Of a stretch of 64,000 nt of DNA, positions 17,327 to 26,697 are shown in pieces (within the stretch, counting starts at the first letter, position 1; each line of letters starts with the position of its first letter). The DNA is from Elainella sp. Prado103 (GTDB taxonomy: Bacteria > Cyanobacteriota > Cyanobacteriia > Elainellales > Elainellaceae). The notes under the pieces were generated by a model that worked only from the letters and a program-made list of their open reading frames with translations, did no database searches and was not told the origin of the DNA. The stretch is from the NCBI GenBank assembly GCA_025454395.1, contig JALOOM010000046.1, forward strand, positions 1-64,000, written 5' to 3'. A program made the translations under genes and the position numbers.

Positions 17327-18448
17327 TTATCGAAAAAGCCCTCTAAACCCAAGAATAGTATTCAGAATTTGAGATAAAGGACTCAGCACCATGCCAGCAA
17401 CCTGACTGAAGTCGGCAGTAACCGATCGCTCCACCACCACCACATCCTGATTCATTAGAATTGGATTATTTTCCTCGTTCACACCTTCATTGAAGTCAAT
17501 CTCAACATCTTGCTTGGTAATAGTACCATTCGGGTTAAGACGCACTAGGTTGACAGAATCTCGATCGGCTCTTTCATTAAAACCACCTGCTACCAGAATG
17601 GCTTGATTGAGAGGCGTATTGAGTGGAACTTCAATGAGTCCTGGGCGGGCAACTTCTCCCGCAACATAGACTCGAATAGCGGGAGGCGCGAAATTTGCAG
17701 AGGCCAGTTCAGTTAACTCTTGGGCTGAAAGATTAGCTGCGGTTGGCACATGGACTTCATCACCACTTTGCAACACAATGTCCTGGCTTAAATCGCTAGA
17801 TTGCACAAGGTTCCATAAATTAATTGTGGCTACCTGGGCTTGATCAGAGCCTACAGGACGGCGAATTTCGATCTTCTTCAAGTTAGCTCTGGCAGTAATC
17901 CCCCCAGCTTGAGCAATGATCTGAGTTAAAGTAGGAAATTTCTGCTCCTGGTTATTCTGAGTTGATTCAACGGTATAGGAACCAGGATGATTGACCTCTC
18001 CAGAAATAGCGATCCGAATTGGTCTGAGCTTAATCGGTGTAATAGTAATTAATGGGTTACGGATGTAAGTTGTGTAAGTCCCTGCGATCGATTCCGCGGC
18101 CTGCTGAAAGGTCTGTCCCTGTACAAAAACTCGTCCTCCTCGCGGTAAACCGATCGCACCATCCTGTAGAACGATCGCTTCACCACTATATTCTTCGGCT
18201 CCAAAAACATCGATTTTGATGACATCACCTGGCCCTAAACGATAATGATCAGACCAACTTTCAGAAGCTTCTGTATCGCCTATTTGTCTTAAAGTCTGGA
18301 GGGGGGGGACGGAAATGTCCGATGACTGCTGCTGTCGGATAGTAGATTGCTCCTGCGCATAACCAGGCAGTACGCATCCAGTCGTAAAAAACAAAGTAGA
18401 AAGTCCCAGGCAAGCCCAGGAGCTACAAGAATAAGATGTCTTAGACAT
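17327..18448 (-). CDS. Wza-type polysaccharide export protein with SLBB domains
   Basis: This outer-membrane/periplasmic export protein has the PES motif region near residues 60-150 (YRLGPGDVIKIDVFGAEEYS and VFVQGQTFQQA) followed by two SLBB-type segments (ISGEVNHPGSYTVES and YVAGEVARPGLIEVPL). The N-terminus is a signal sequence with a Cys (FFTTGC) that loosely fits a lipobox. An upstream in-frame ATG at 18469 is possible; I prefer 18448 by the signal peptide. It is the expected partner of the Wzc-like kinase at 23198 but is transcribed away from it, with a TnpB relic and 2 kb of spacer between. A run of nine G sits in codons for the region before the mature domain (around 18300). Confidence 0.92.
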   Translation of the reverse strand: MSKTSYSCSSWACLGLSTLFFTTGCVLPGYAQEQSTIRQQQSSDISVPPLQTLRQIGDTEASESWSDHYRLGPGDVIKIDVFGAEEYSGEAIVLQDGAIGLPRGGRVFVQGQTFQQAAESIAGTYTTYIRNPLITITPIKLRPIRIAISGEVNHPGSYTVESTQNNQEQKFPTLTQIIAQAGGITARANLKKIEIRRPVGSDQAQVATINLWNLVQSSDLSQDIVLQSGDEVHVPTAANLSAQELTELASANFAPPAIRVYVAGEVARPGLIEVPLNTPLNQAILVAGGFNERADRDSVNLVRLNPNGTITKQDVEIDFNEGVNEENNPILMNQDVVVVERSVTADFSQVAGMVLSPLSQILNTILGFRGLFR

Positions 18449-18469
18449 TGTTTGATGATGTAATATCAT

Positions 18470-18824
18470 ATCATTGGAGTGACGAATTAGTAATTTTCTA
18501 GAATGCAGTGCGATACGGTCAAAAGATTTAATGAACGGAGTGCCAGAACCTTTTAAGTGGATGAAAATTTAGGTGGACGCAACTTTCAAGTGAACACAAC
18601 TTTGCAGGACAATTTAGGCTCACAGGCGCATCTAATATGCGTTAAATTTGTATACTCGTTAAATTTGTCTAGTTTTCAAGAATCAATAGTCATTGATATT
18701 CTCCATTCTACTTGCGGTATTGCTGGAGATTCTTAGGTCAGTGAGGAGCAAAGCTAGCCTCTCGCTAAGCATCTTGACCGTGTATCCCACGGCTGCACAG
18801 CTTACTTGTATCGTGACTTAAGCC
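18470..18824. other. spacer with 3' remnant of tnpB
   Basis: At 18761-18796 the minus strand reads AAVGYTVKMLSE, which resembles the C-terminal tail of IS1341-type TnpB proteins. It is out of frame with, and downstream of, the open TnpB frame at 18825. The rest of the stretch shows nothing recognisable. Confidence 0.5.
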
Positions 18825-19898
18825 TTAACAATACTCCAATTCGACTTGAGAATTGGCTATACTGTTGCTTGGCAAAGAATGATGCAAGTAACCTGGAAGT
18901 TCTAGTTTATCGGCATCAACTTCAGTGTAGACGACTCCTCGTTGCCAACAGACCCACTTGAGAATTCGCAAAAATTCTCCATAAGCTGAATCTAATGACT
19001 GTTTTTGGAGTAGCTTCTTGATCCGGGTTTTGAAACTGAGCTTTTCAGCTCGAATTACCCCCGCTCGATCGCAGAGATGATGTGCCAACTTATAAAAAAA
19101 GTCCTGGCGACAGTTATGGATATGCTCGCGCAACTTAGCTAGCTTTTGATGGGCTTTATGCCAATTGTTTGACCCTTTCATTTTGTGATTCGCTCTTTGT
19201 TGCAGCAATTTCAGCTTGCGTTGGAGATTCACAAAGAATTGGGGGGTAGCAATCAGTTCTCCATCTGAAGTCGCGAGATAGTGTTGTAACCCGCCAGTGA
19301 TTTCTAAGGCTTGACCATTGGGCATGACCTCAGGTACTAAAACATTACACTGTAGGGTAATCATGACGTACCACCCTGAAGCCCGTTTGACGACCCGCGC
19401 CTGCTTGATCTCAAACCCCTCTGGAATTGGGCGAGACATCCGCATTTTCACAAAGCCGACTCCTGGTAACTTGATGTGGCTCCCTCGGATGGGATTCTCT
19501 CCTAACTGGGGGAATAACAGCGATCGAATTCGTCCCGGTTTCTTAAATCGAGGGAATCCATGACCTTGTTTCCACATCGAAACAAATGATTGGTCGAGCC
19601 GCCTCAACACTTGTTGTAGCATTTGAGCATTTGCTTTCGCAAGATCATCATAAACCTTGCGTGCTTGCGTCAAAGCTTTGCATTGGCTGGCAAAGGATGG
19701 ACGAGGAGCATCTGCAGGAATAATATACTCGGATCTGAGCGAACAGGCATTAATCGGACAGGAACGAGACTGATACCAGTCTTTACGCTCAGCTAATGCA
19801 AAATTCCAGACTTTACGGGAAGTCTCTAACCACTCCTCATAAAGCTTGACTTGAGCTGGTTTGAGCCGTAGTCGATAAGTGTAAGTCACATTCAACAT
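18825..19898 (-). pseudogene. tnpB: decayed TnpB (IS200/IS605 OrfB) relic
   Basis: The open frame of 357 residues is plainly a TnpB of the IS1341 type: an N-terminal YTYRLRLKPAQVKLYEEWLE helix, NFALAERKDW, and GFPRFKKPGRIRS. However, the RuvC-I position that should read GIDxG reads EITGGLQHYLATSDGE, so the catalytic Asp appears replaced. RuvC-II Glu (AEKLSF) is kept. The C-terminus stops at VDADKLELPGYLHHS and lacks the CxxC zinc finger and RuvC-III Asp. A shifted fragment of the usual TnpB tail lies just beyond the stop (18761-18796), which points to an internal deletion and frameshift. No tnpA is near. Likely nuclease-dead debris; a domesticated protein is less likely. The start is taken at the ATG for MLNVTYTYRL. 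Confidence 0.85.
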
Positions 19899-21583
19899 GT
19901 CCGAACTATGACCCCAAGAATGACAGAACTGAAAAGACACTGACAATATTGTTCAGTAAATTGAAAAGGCTATGCCTTAATTCAGCAGATCCCGAACCAA
20001 AGATCTTGAATTAAAACATCCTTTAGCATCAGTCAATGGATCTATTAATAGATCTATTAATGGATCCTCTAACCGCTCCTCATAGGTGCGCACAAGTATC
20101 ATTGCCAATAGAAGCCATGACTTTTGCTTAGAATCATCGGACTCTTGTGACTAGAGATCGGGATGCCAAGCTGAGAGCAGACCCAGCCAGGATGATGGCA
20201 TTGAGGTGGTGAATTAAAGGTGGATAGGCGTAATCGAATAGAACTGTAGCGGACGATTGAATCAGGAAAAAATTGGCTGCTGCAAACTGGGAGTTGTAAA
20301 AATTAAGCTGTTACTAGAAGCTCGAAAAAGCTGAAGGGTGAGTTTTTGTCGTCTCATCATCAATGCTCTCTCAGCTTCTAGCTCAAACTATAAATTTGCT
20401 CCTATACAAATCCTTGGCTGAGTTCGTCTGGCTAAGACTTCAATCAATTGCAACAGGTTTCTATACAATAGCAAAGCATAAGTAATCATCTGAGATCAAG
20501 AGAGAAATGAGCCTCTATGAAAACTTTATACAGAAGTGAATTCCTTTTGTACTCGATCCCATCTTTTTGAAATCAAATCCGGTTTATGGCGGCAGTCTTG
20601 ATATCGCCAGAAACCTATTTCACAGGTAGGTGAAAACAGTTATCTCTCGTGCTTTAAAGCATTTATTTTGGCTATTAACTTTAATCATTCTAAAATCATG
20701 AGATCATCCTAGATTTTTAACTTTTACATCTATAATTTTGAAAGAATAGTGTGTGCCGCTAAACATAAGAGGGTCGGAAAAGTAGGAAGGCAAGAAACCC
20801 TATTGTTCTGATACCCTGTTTATGGGATTTGTTCATCGCCCTTTTCATGAAGGCGGCTCGATTGGTGTAGAGATTATCATGCTCATTTAGTCAAATCCAT
20901 CTTGATCTAGGGTGAGAGCATCTCGCTGAATGAACTATGGTTGATGGCAGTGCTGTGATTCAGATCAAGCGATCGACTGGGAGAGTTTACTTGCAAAGAA
21001 CTCAGTTTAAATATCCATACCTCAAGTTAGTTGCCTAGATCATTGAATTAATTGCAGTAGCGCAAGTTGAGATCAATTTTTGTCTGATAATAGCTGCTAG
21101 ATTGCTGGTTATAGGATTTTCGTAAAATGCAATTTTCAATGCCTGACTTCACTTGAGATACTGAATTGGCAAAATTTGCCTGATTCACACTGCTTGATCT
21201 ATAAGGTTCAATTTGGCAGGGGCTTAAAGTTCTAATCGACACAGCTTAAAAAGTTATTCACTATATACTTTTGATCCTTATTCAATAAAAATCATATTCT
21301 ACTGACTCTCCCATCTCAATATCTACTGACTCTCCCATTTGAGCCTCTACTGACTATATAGATTCTTTCTAGAGATGTCCCAAGTTAAGTGAAAACGATA
21401 GCTTTATTAAATTATCGTGTAGTTTTGTTGTAGGTCTCGACTCTGGATCTAAAGGTGGTTAGGATTTGAAAAGCGTTCAGGGAATTCCGTATTTTGCCGG
21501 TTGATCCTGATAGCTCTAAGGAATATTACTTAGATATAAGTAAGGTGTCCTGGTTTACTTGCAGTTGGCTTATCTGAAATACA

Positions 21584-21626
21584 GTGCAAAATAAACCAGT
21601 GCAAAATAAACCAGTGCAAAATAAAC
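21584..21626. repeat. 15-base tandem repeat GTGCAAAATAAACCA
   Basis: Two exact copies and a third lacking the last two bases follow each other at 21584, 21599 and 21614. They are in intergenic DNA. Confidence 0.9.
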
Positions 21627-21950
21627 GGTCTCAATTCCTCCTGAAAATCTTGTCCCACCTTACAATCTAGTCATTTCCTAATTAACCAACCAGATGAAAT
21701 CAGACAAAGCTGTATTGTGAAACTGTTTTTTGACAGTCACTTCAATCTGAGACAGAGAAAATCGGAGTTCTGCTCCAAGCTTCGAGTATCTGTTAATAGA
21801 CTCAGTGAGCGGAATTTGCTTGGTGCTATAGCATGTCCTTCTGACCGATTAGGCGGTAAAGCATAGTGCTGTAGCTCCTTAAATATCAGTTTGCCTGTCT
21901 AAGCAATCTCAACGGTGATTTTGGTCAGTTGTGAACCGATTTGTTGCTGT

Positions 21951-21983
21951 GAGTTGGCTGCGAGTTGGCTGCGAGTTGGCTGC
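21951..21983. repeat. 11-base tandem repeat GAGTTGGCTGC x3
   Basis: Three exact copies lie at 21951, 21962 and 21973, about 90 bases upstream of the first gene of the polysaccharide run. Confidence 0.9.
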
Positions 21984-22071
21984 GAAAATTGTCCGTTCAT
22001 GAGTTTCTACCTTATATAGTCTGGTTCATCATCGCTAGCTTTAGACTCTAAATGAAGGAATAAGCGCTGCT

Positions 22072-23181
22072 ATGAAAATTGCGCTAGTACATGACTACCT
22101 GACCCAGAAGGGTGGTGCTGAGCGGGTGTTTGAGCTTCTTTGTAAGCATTTTCCTCAAGCCGATATCTTCACATCGCTCTATGATCCGCAACGAACGATC
22201 GATTTGCGAAATCGATTGGTGAATACTACTAAGTTGCAAAGTATTCCAGGTGCAGCTCGCTATTTTCGTTTATTTGCCCCCTTATATTTCCCAGCTTTTC
22301 GAGCTTTAGATCTACAAGGGTATGACCTGATTCTGAGTAGTACTACAAGTTTTGCGAAAGCAGTCCGAAAAGCTCCTGGTGCAATTCATATTTGTTTCTG
22401 TCACAACATCACTCGATTTCTCTGGGATACTCAAACCTATTTGCGAGGCTATCGAGAATATCAAGCGGTTTACCCATTGCTGGAGCCCATTTTTCAGCAA
22501 CTTCGAAAGATGGATTTGGAGTATGCCGATGAACCAGATATTTATGTAGCCAATTCTACAATTGTTGCCAAGCGAATTTCTCAGTTTTATAAGCGCCCAG
22601 CCACGACGATCAATTATCCGATCGAAATAGAGCGATTTATCTTTTCAGATCAGAAAGAAGATTATCTTTTAGTTTCTTCCCGATTACTGAGTTATAAACG
22701 TGTAGATGTCATCGTTGAAGCTTTAAATTGGTTGGGCTGGCCGCTACTCATTACAGGTGATGGCCCTGAACGGAAACGACTGGAGGCGATCGCGTTAGAT
22801 AACGTGTGTTTTTTAGGGCATGTCAGCGATGAGGAAAGGGCTACCCTGATGTCTAAAGCCCGAATGATGGTTGTGGCAGCATTAGAAGATTATGGCTTAG
22901 TGCCGATCGAGGCAAATGCGAGTGGTACACCTGTGATCTGCTATGGAGCAGGTGGAGTACTAGATACACAAATGCCAGGTGTGACTGGGTTGTTCTTTAA
23001 TCGTCAAACCCCTGATGCTTTGCAAAATACACTTTTGCAGGCAGAAAATCTGACTTGGGATTACCAGCAAATTCGAGACCATGCGGTCACCAATTTCACT
23101 GAAGCTGCCTTTTTTCAAAAACTAGATACCTTTTTAGCAAAGGTTCTCGAACCTCCCCTAGCCAAAGCGATCCGTCTGTAA
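22072..23181 (+). CDS. GT4-family glycosyltransferase
   Basis: This 369-residue GT-B fold retaining glycosyltransferase is likely to add a sugar to a lipid-linked polysaccharide intermediate at the cytoplasmic membrane. It shows the N-terminal MKIALVHDYLTQKGGAERV typical of the family, the VSSRLLSYKRVDVIVEA nucleotide-sugar domain start, and the E-X7-E region EDYGLVPIEANASGTPV. No membrane segments. It is the first gene of the plus-strand polysaccharide run; the Wzc-like kinase follows after 16 bases, so they should be co-transcribed. Donor and acceptor sugars cannot be told from sequence. Confidence 0.93.
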   Translation: MKIALVHDYLTQKGGAERVFELLCKHFPQADIFTSLYDPQRTIDLRNRLVNTTKLQSIPGAARYFRLFAPLYFPAFRALDLQGYDLILSSTTSFAKAVRKAPGAIHICFCHNITRFLWDTQTYLRGYREYQAVYPLLEPIFQQLRKMDLEYADEPDIYVANSTIVAKRISQFYKRPATTINYPIEIERFIFSDQKEDYLLVSSRLLSYKRVDVIVEALNWLGWPLLITGDGPERKRLEAIALDNVCFLGHVSDEERATLMSKARMMVVAALEDYGLVPIEANASGTPVICYGAGGVLDTQMPGVTGLFFNRQTPDALQNTLLQAENLTWDYQQIRDHAVTNFTEAAFFQKLDTFLAKVLEPPLAKAIRL

Positions 23182-23197
23182 TGAAAGTGGTAATACT

Positions 23198-25423
23198 ATG
23201 ACAGAGGCAAAGTTTAATCCATCCAGTGAACCTGAATTTGGTTACGGTCAGCTCTTTGGCATGTTACTCCGCCGTTGGGTATGGATTGCTTGTGCAGTCG
23301 GCGTAGGATTGGCGGGTGGTACCTATGTGTCAATGAACCAGAGACCCGTTTACATCAGTTCTATGCAACTGATTGTTGAGCCTAACTTTGACAACGAACT
23401 GACAGAAGCTGACCTTACGGGCGTATCCAATTGGCGGGTTAGTGATACGGATTATGCGACCCAACTGAACCTCATGCGTAGTGCCCAGTTTATTGAACAA
23501 ACAGTCGATAAGCTGAAACAGGAGTATCCAGGTTTAACAGCCGAAATTGCTCGGGGTTCGTTTTCCCTTAATCGAGTAGTTGAGAAAGATTCGAAGAACC
23601 CCATCTTTACCCGAATTTTTGAAGCAAGATATATCGATGGTGATCCAATTAGGAGTCAGAAGTTTTTAGAAACGATTAAGCAAATCTATTTGAATTATAA
23701 TCAACAGAAGCAGTCTGAACGGCTGGAGCAGGGCCTGCGACATGTCAATGAACGGCTTGCCAACACTCGTGATAATTTAGAACGAGCCCAAGCAGCTCTG
23801 GAACAGTTTCGCCAAAGACAGAACCTGATCGATCCTGCTTACCAGGCTCAAGCAACGGTAGAAGCACTCAATCAAATCCAACAGAACCAACGTCAATTGC
23901 TATCAGAAATCAGTAGTACCAAGAGCCGTTACCAAGCGCTCCAGCAACGGTTAGCCTTGTCTCCACAAAGTGCAATCATGGCAGCTCGTCTAAGCCAGTC
24001 TAGTCGGATTCAAGGGTTGCTCAACGCCCTGCAAAAAACAAACTTAGAATTGGCAAATCGCCGTATTCTTTTTACAGATCAAGACCCTGAAGTGCAGCGT
24101 TTTATCGAGCAGCAAAAGAATGAATTGGCAGCATTACGACAAGAAATTGCTGCGATCACACAACAGCCTAGCGCTGAGCTTGACCCCTCGTTGTTATCTC
24201 TTCTGCAATTGGGGGCAGTTGATCTACAGTTAGTAGCTGATCTGATTGAAACTGATGCAACGTTGAGAAGTTTAGATGCTCGATGGCAAAGTCTACAAGG
24301 CATGGAAGGTCAACTGCGGGCTGCAATCAACAACTATCCTACATTGATCGCTGAATATGACCGCCTACAACCCAGCGTTGAAATTGAACGTAATACACTG
24401 AAAGAACTCTTGGTTCAACGAGAACAACTCAGTGCTGAATTAGCCCGAGATGGTTTTAGCTGGGATGTGATTGTTCAACCCACATTAGGGGCTGAAATCG
24501 GTAGCAATTCTATGCGATTTATTCTGATGGGAGGGGTGGTAGGACTATTCATTGGTGGTGCATTAGCGCTAGCGCGTGAGAGTATGGATCAGGTGGTTCA
24601 CACCTCAGATGACCTGAAAAAGCAAGTTCCTCTGCCTCTCTTGGGGATTTTACCTTCCCGCTCGTCCCGTCGCTTACCGCTGAGTGGAGCGAATAGTAAC
24701 ATCGCGATCGGTACACTTCATCCAGAATTAGCAGATTCCGACCTGATTCAGACCATTCTTTGTCCACCGTTTCGGGAATCGTTGGATCTGATCGCAAACA
24801 GTTTGCAACTCCTACAAACTGAACGTACATCCCAAGTCATTGGTATTACTTCTGGGCTTCCTGGTGAAGGCAAAACAACGCTGACCCTAGGGTTGGCGCT
24901 AAGCTTAGCTCGCATGAATCAACAAGTATTAGTGATTGATGCTGATCTAAGACGATCGGGCATCCAGAGGGATTTAGGATTGAGCTTTGAGGGCGGGTTA
25001 TCGACCTACCTACAGGGAAAGCCGGGGAGTAATCCCACCCATCGTTTAGATTTTGATGGGAAATATGTTGATATTTTGCCTGCTGGTGCATCTCTGCATG
25101 ACCCAATTACTTTACTGAGTTCTCCCCGATTTGAACGCTTACTAAAAAGGAGTAAAGAACTTTATGATGTCGTCTTAATTGATACACCTCCCGTGTTAGG
25201 GATGGCGGATGCCTTAAAGGTTGGAGCTGCCTGCGATAGTACAGTGATTGTGACCCGGTTAGACAAAATTACTCAACAGGAGCTGAACGAAGTAATGTCT
25301 GCCATGGCCCCTATTCATGTTCTTGGTATTGTAGCGAATGGAGCCAGAGATGGTTCTGCTCGACATATCAACTACACTAGCTCAACTTATAAAGCATATG
25401 CATTGAGGCAATCGGATGTTTGA
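23198..25423 (+). CDS. Wzc-type chain-length regulator / tyrosine autokinase
   Basis: The 741-residue inner-membrane protein combines a Wzz domain with a BY-kinase. A first membrane segment (WVWIACAVGVGLAGGTYV) is followed by a long periplasmic coiled-coil region and a second segment near 440 (FILMGGVVGLFIGGALAL). A cytoplasmic kinase carries Walker A GLPGEGKTTL (about 550), Walker A' VLVIDADLRRSG and Walker B VVLIDTPP (about 660). The C-terminus has three closely spaced tyrosines (INYTSSTYKAYA), the autophosphorylation cluster. It controls polymer length and export together with a Wza-like protein, here encoded at 17327 on the opposite strand. Confidence 0.95.
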   Translation: MTEAKFNPSSEPEFGYGQLFGMLLRRWVWIACAVGVGLAGGTYVSMNQRPVYISSMQLIVEPNFDNELTEADLTGVSNWRVSDTDYATQLNLMRSAQFIEQTVDKLKQEYPGLTAEIARGSFSLNRVVEKDSKNPIFTRIFEARYIDGDPIRSQKFLETIKQIYLNYNQQKQSERLEQGLRHVNERLANTRDNLERAQAALEQFRQRQNLIDPAYQAQATVEALNQIQQNQRQLLSEISSTKSRYQALQQRLALSPQSAIMAARLSQSSRIQGLLNALQKTNLELANRRILFTDQDPEVQRFIEQQKNELAALRQEIAAITQQPSAELDPSLLSLLQLGAVDLQLVADLIETDATLRSLDARWQSLQGMEGQLRAAINNYPTLIAEYDRLQPSVEIERNTLKELLVQREQLSAELARDGFSWDVIVQPTLGAEIGSNSMRFILMGGVVGLFIGGALALARESMDQVVHTSDDLKKQVPLPLLGILPSRSSRRLPLSGANSNIAIGTLHPELADSDLIQTILCPPFRESLDLIANSLQLLQTERTSQVIGITSGLPGEGKTTLTLGLALSLARMNQQVLVIDADLRRSGIQRDLGLSFEGGLSTYLQGKPGSNPTHRLDFDGKYVDILPAGASLHDPITLLSSPRFERLLKRSKELYDVVLIDTPPVLGMADALKVGAACDSTVIVTRLDKITQQELNEVMSAMAPIHVLGIVANGARDGSARHINYTSSTYKAYALRQSDV

Positions 25424-25720
25424 TCTGTCGGTTTTGATAGAGTCATAGATTGCTCAGAGATTAGCAATCAGAGATCTCTGCTGTTTCATTTGCATCTTGG
25501 TATCTAGAGCAGATCTCAATGATTGATCAGATTTCACCTTTCACAATTTCAATAGGATTGCTATAGAAGATTTGAGGAATTTCAGGGTGGAGTTGTCTTG
25601 AACGCTCTGACTTAAATTCCTGCGAGGGGCTCTACGGACTGAGAAATCGGTGTTTGCCCTACTTGGGGACAATACCGCTGGTAATTGCAAGCTTAATTCG
25701 CCCTCATTGATGAATGAACT
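25424..25720. other. spacer with degenerate MITE copy
   Basis: This 297-base gap in the middle of the polysaccharide run holds the MITE-like element at 25462-25565 and the leader of the next gene. Nothing else is recognisable. Confidence 0.7.
25462..25565. mobile_element. MITE-like element, diverged copy
   Basis: The element starts TAGCAATC and ends GATTGCTATA. Its right end (ACAATTTCAATAGGATTGCT) matches the right end of the copy at 7060-7151 (ACAATCTCAATCGGATTGCT) at 18 of 20 positions. The middle is unrelated or too diverged to align by eye. Confidence 0.6.
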
Positions 25721-26656
25721 ATGACGCTCTCTAAGAATACATTTGAGACTTTCAAGCCAGCAGAACTCAAGTTTGAGATCTCTTCCTTCACTCCTATGTT
25801 GTCTTGCTATTTGCGGTGGCGACGGGGCAGACTGTGGGTTTATCCAGCAACCCAAGATAAAGTGGGAGTTGCTTTGCCAGCACTCGCTAGTGAAGATTGG
25901 TTTCGCGCTTGTTTGCTGCGATCATCTGTCAAATCGGTGTGTATTGATCCAGCGTCAGGATTGTCTGCAGTTACCCTCTGGTCTCGTGCTTGTGAAGTAG
26001 CTCAAAAGCCACTTTATTTAAAGCTGCCATCATCGGCATCATTACCGCAGAAGCGTTATCCGGTCGCATGGGCCGTAAAGCAAGGGTGCGATCGTATGGC
26101 TGCCCTACTGTTGCTATTGAGCTTGAGCCCTGTATTGTTGGTGATTGCTGGACTGATCAAAATCCAGGATGGTGGATCTGTGTTTTTTACTCAGCAGAGG
26201 GTCGGGCAACGAGGTAAGCTATTTCGCATAATCAAATTTCGCTCGATGGTGATTGATGCGGAGAAATTACATAGTCGGGTTATGGCGAACCAAACTGGCT
26301 TGCACAAACTCGAGTGTGATCCACGGGTAACTCCTCTAGGACGGTGGTTACGTAAGCTCAGTTTGGATGAATTACCTCAGTTGATCAACGTGCTGCGGGG
26401 AGAGATGAGCTTGGTGGGGCCTCGCCCTTGGGCTCTCTATGATGCAATACGAATCAAGCCAGAGTTGCACCAACGATTGAATGCACTCCCTGGTATGACT
26501 GGAGCCTGGCAGATTGAAGCACGATCGGAACAATTGGATCTAGATGCGGTCACAGAGCAAGATTTGCAGTATTTGAAAAATTGGTCTTTATGGCAAGATT
26601 TGAAGATTTTGTTACTGACAGTACCCAGTGTGTTGAAAGGGCATGGAGCATATTAG
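25721..26656 (+). CDS. phosphoglycosyl transferase (WbaP/ExoY-type sugar transferase)
   Basis: This enzyme starts repeat-unit synthesis by moving a sugar-1-phosphate to undecaprenyl phosphate. The C-terminal 200 residues are the bacterial sugar-transferase domain: membrane helix AALLLLLSLSPVLLVIAGL, VFFTQQRVGQRGKLFRIIKF, LRKLSLDELPQLINVL, the MSLVGPRPW motif and LPGMTGAWQ. The N-terminal 110 residues are not the usual multi-span region and look like a soluble extension I cannot assign. The gene restarts the polysaccharide run after the MITE-bearing gap. It is 42 bases ahead of the flippase gene. Confidence 0.93.
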   Translation: MTLSKNTFETFKPAELKFEISSFTPMLSCYLRWRRGRLWVYPATQDKVGVALPALASEDWFRACLLRSSVKSVCIDPASGLSAVTLWSRACEVAQKPLYLKLPSSASLPQKRYPVAWAVKQGCDRMAALLLLLSLSPVLLVIAGLIKIQDGGSVFFTQQRVGQRGKLFRIIKFRSMVIDAEKLHSRVMANQTGLHKLECDPRVTPLGRWLRKLSLDELPQLINVLRGEMSLVGPRPWALYDAIRIKPELHQRLNALPGMTGAWQIEARSEQLDLDAVTEQDLQYLKNWSLWQDLKILLLTVPSVLKGHGAY

Positions 26657-26697
26657 TCGCTTGATCTCTGATTCAAGCTCTATCTCAGCGATAACGT

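Larger units (their letters stand above)
19899..22071. other. 2.2-kb gene-poor spacer before the polysaccharide run
   Basis: I see no complete gene. A frame without a start codon on the minus strand (about 20134-20310) reads as a short membrane-like peptide (HHLNAIILAGSALSLASRS) and may be debris. Short repeats include GATCTATTAAT near 20040, CTACTGACTCTCCCAT near 21300-21360, a 15-base unit at 21584-21626 and an 11-base unit at 21951-21983. The last 90 bases before 22072 should hold the leader of the glycosyltransferase operon. Confidence 0.7.

Noticed and set aside
20134-20310. Membrane-like peptide frame on the minus strand as a gene
   Set aside because: It has no start codon and is preceded by a stop; at most debris, mentioned only within the spacer entry.
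21830-21875. TGCTATAGCA palindrome near 21830
   Set aside because: Short palindrome only; no element ends or known operator.
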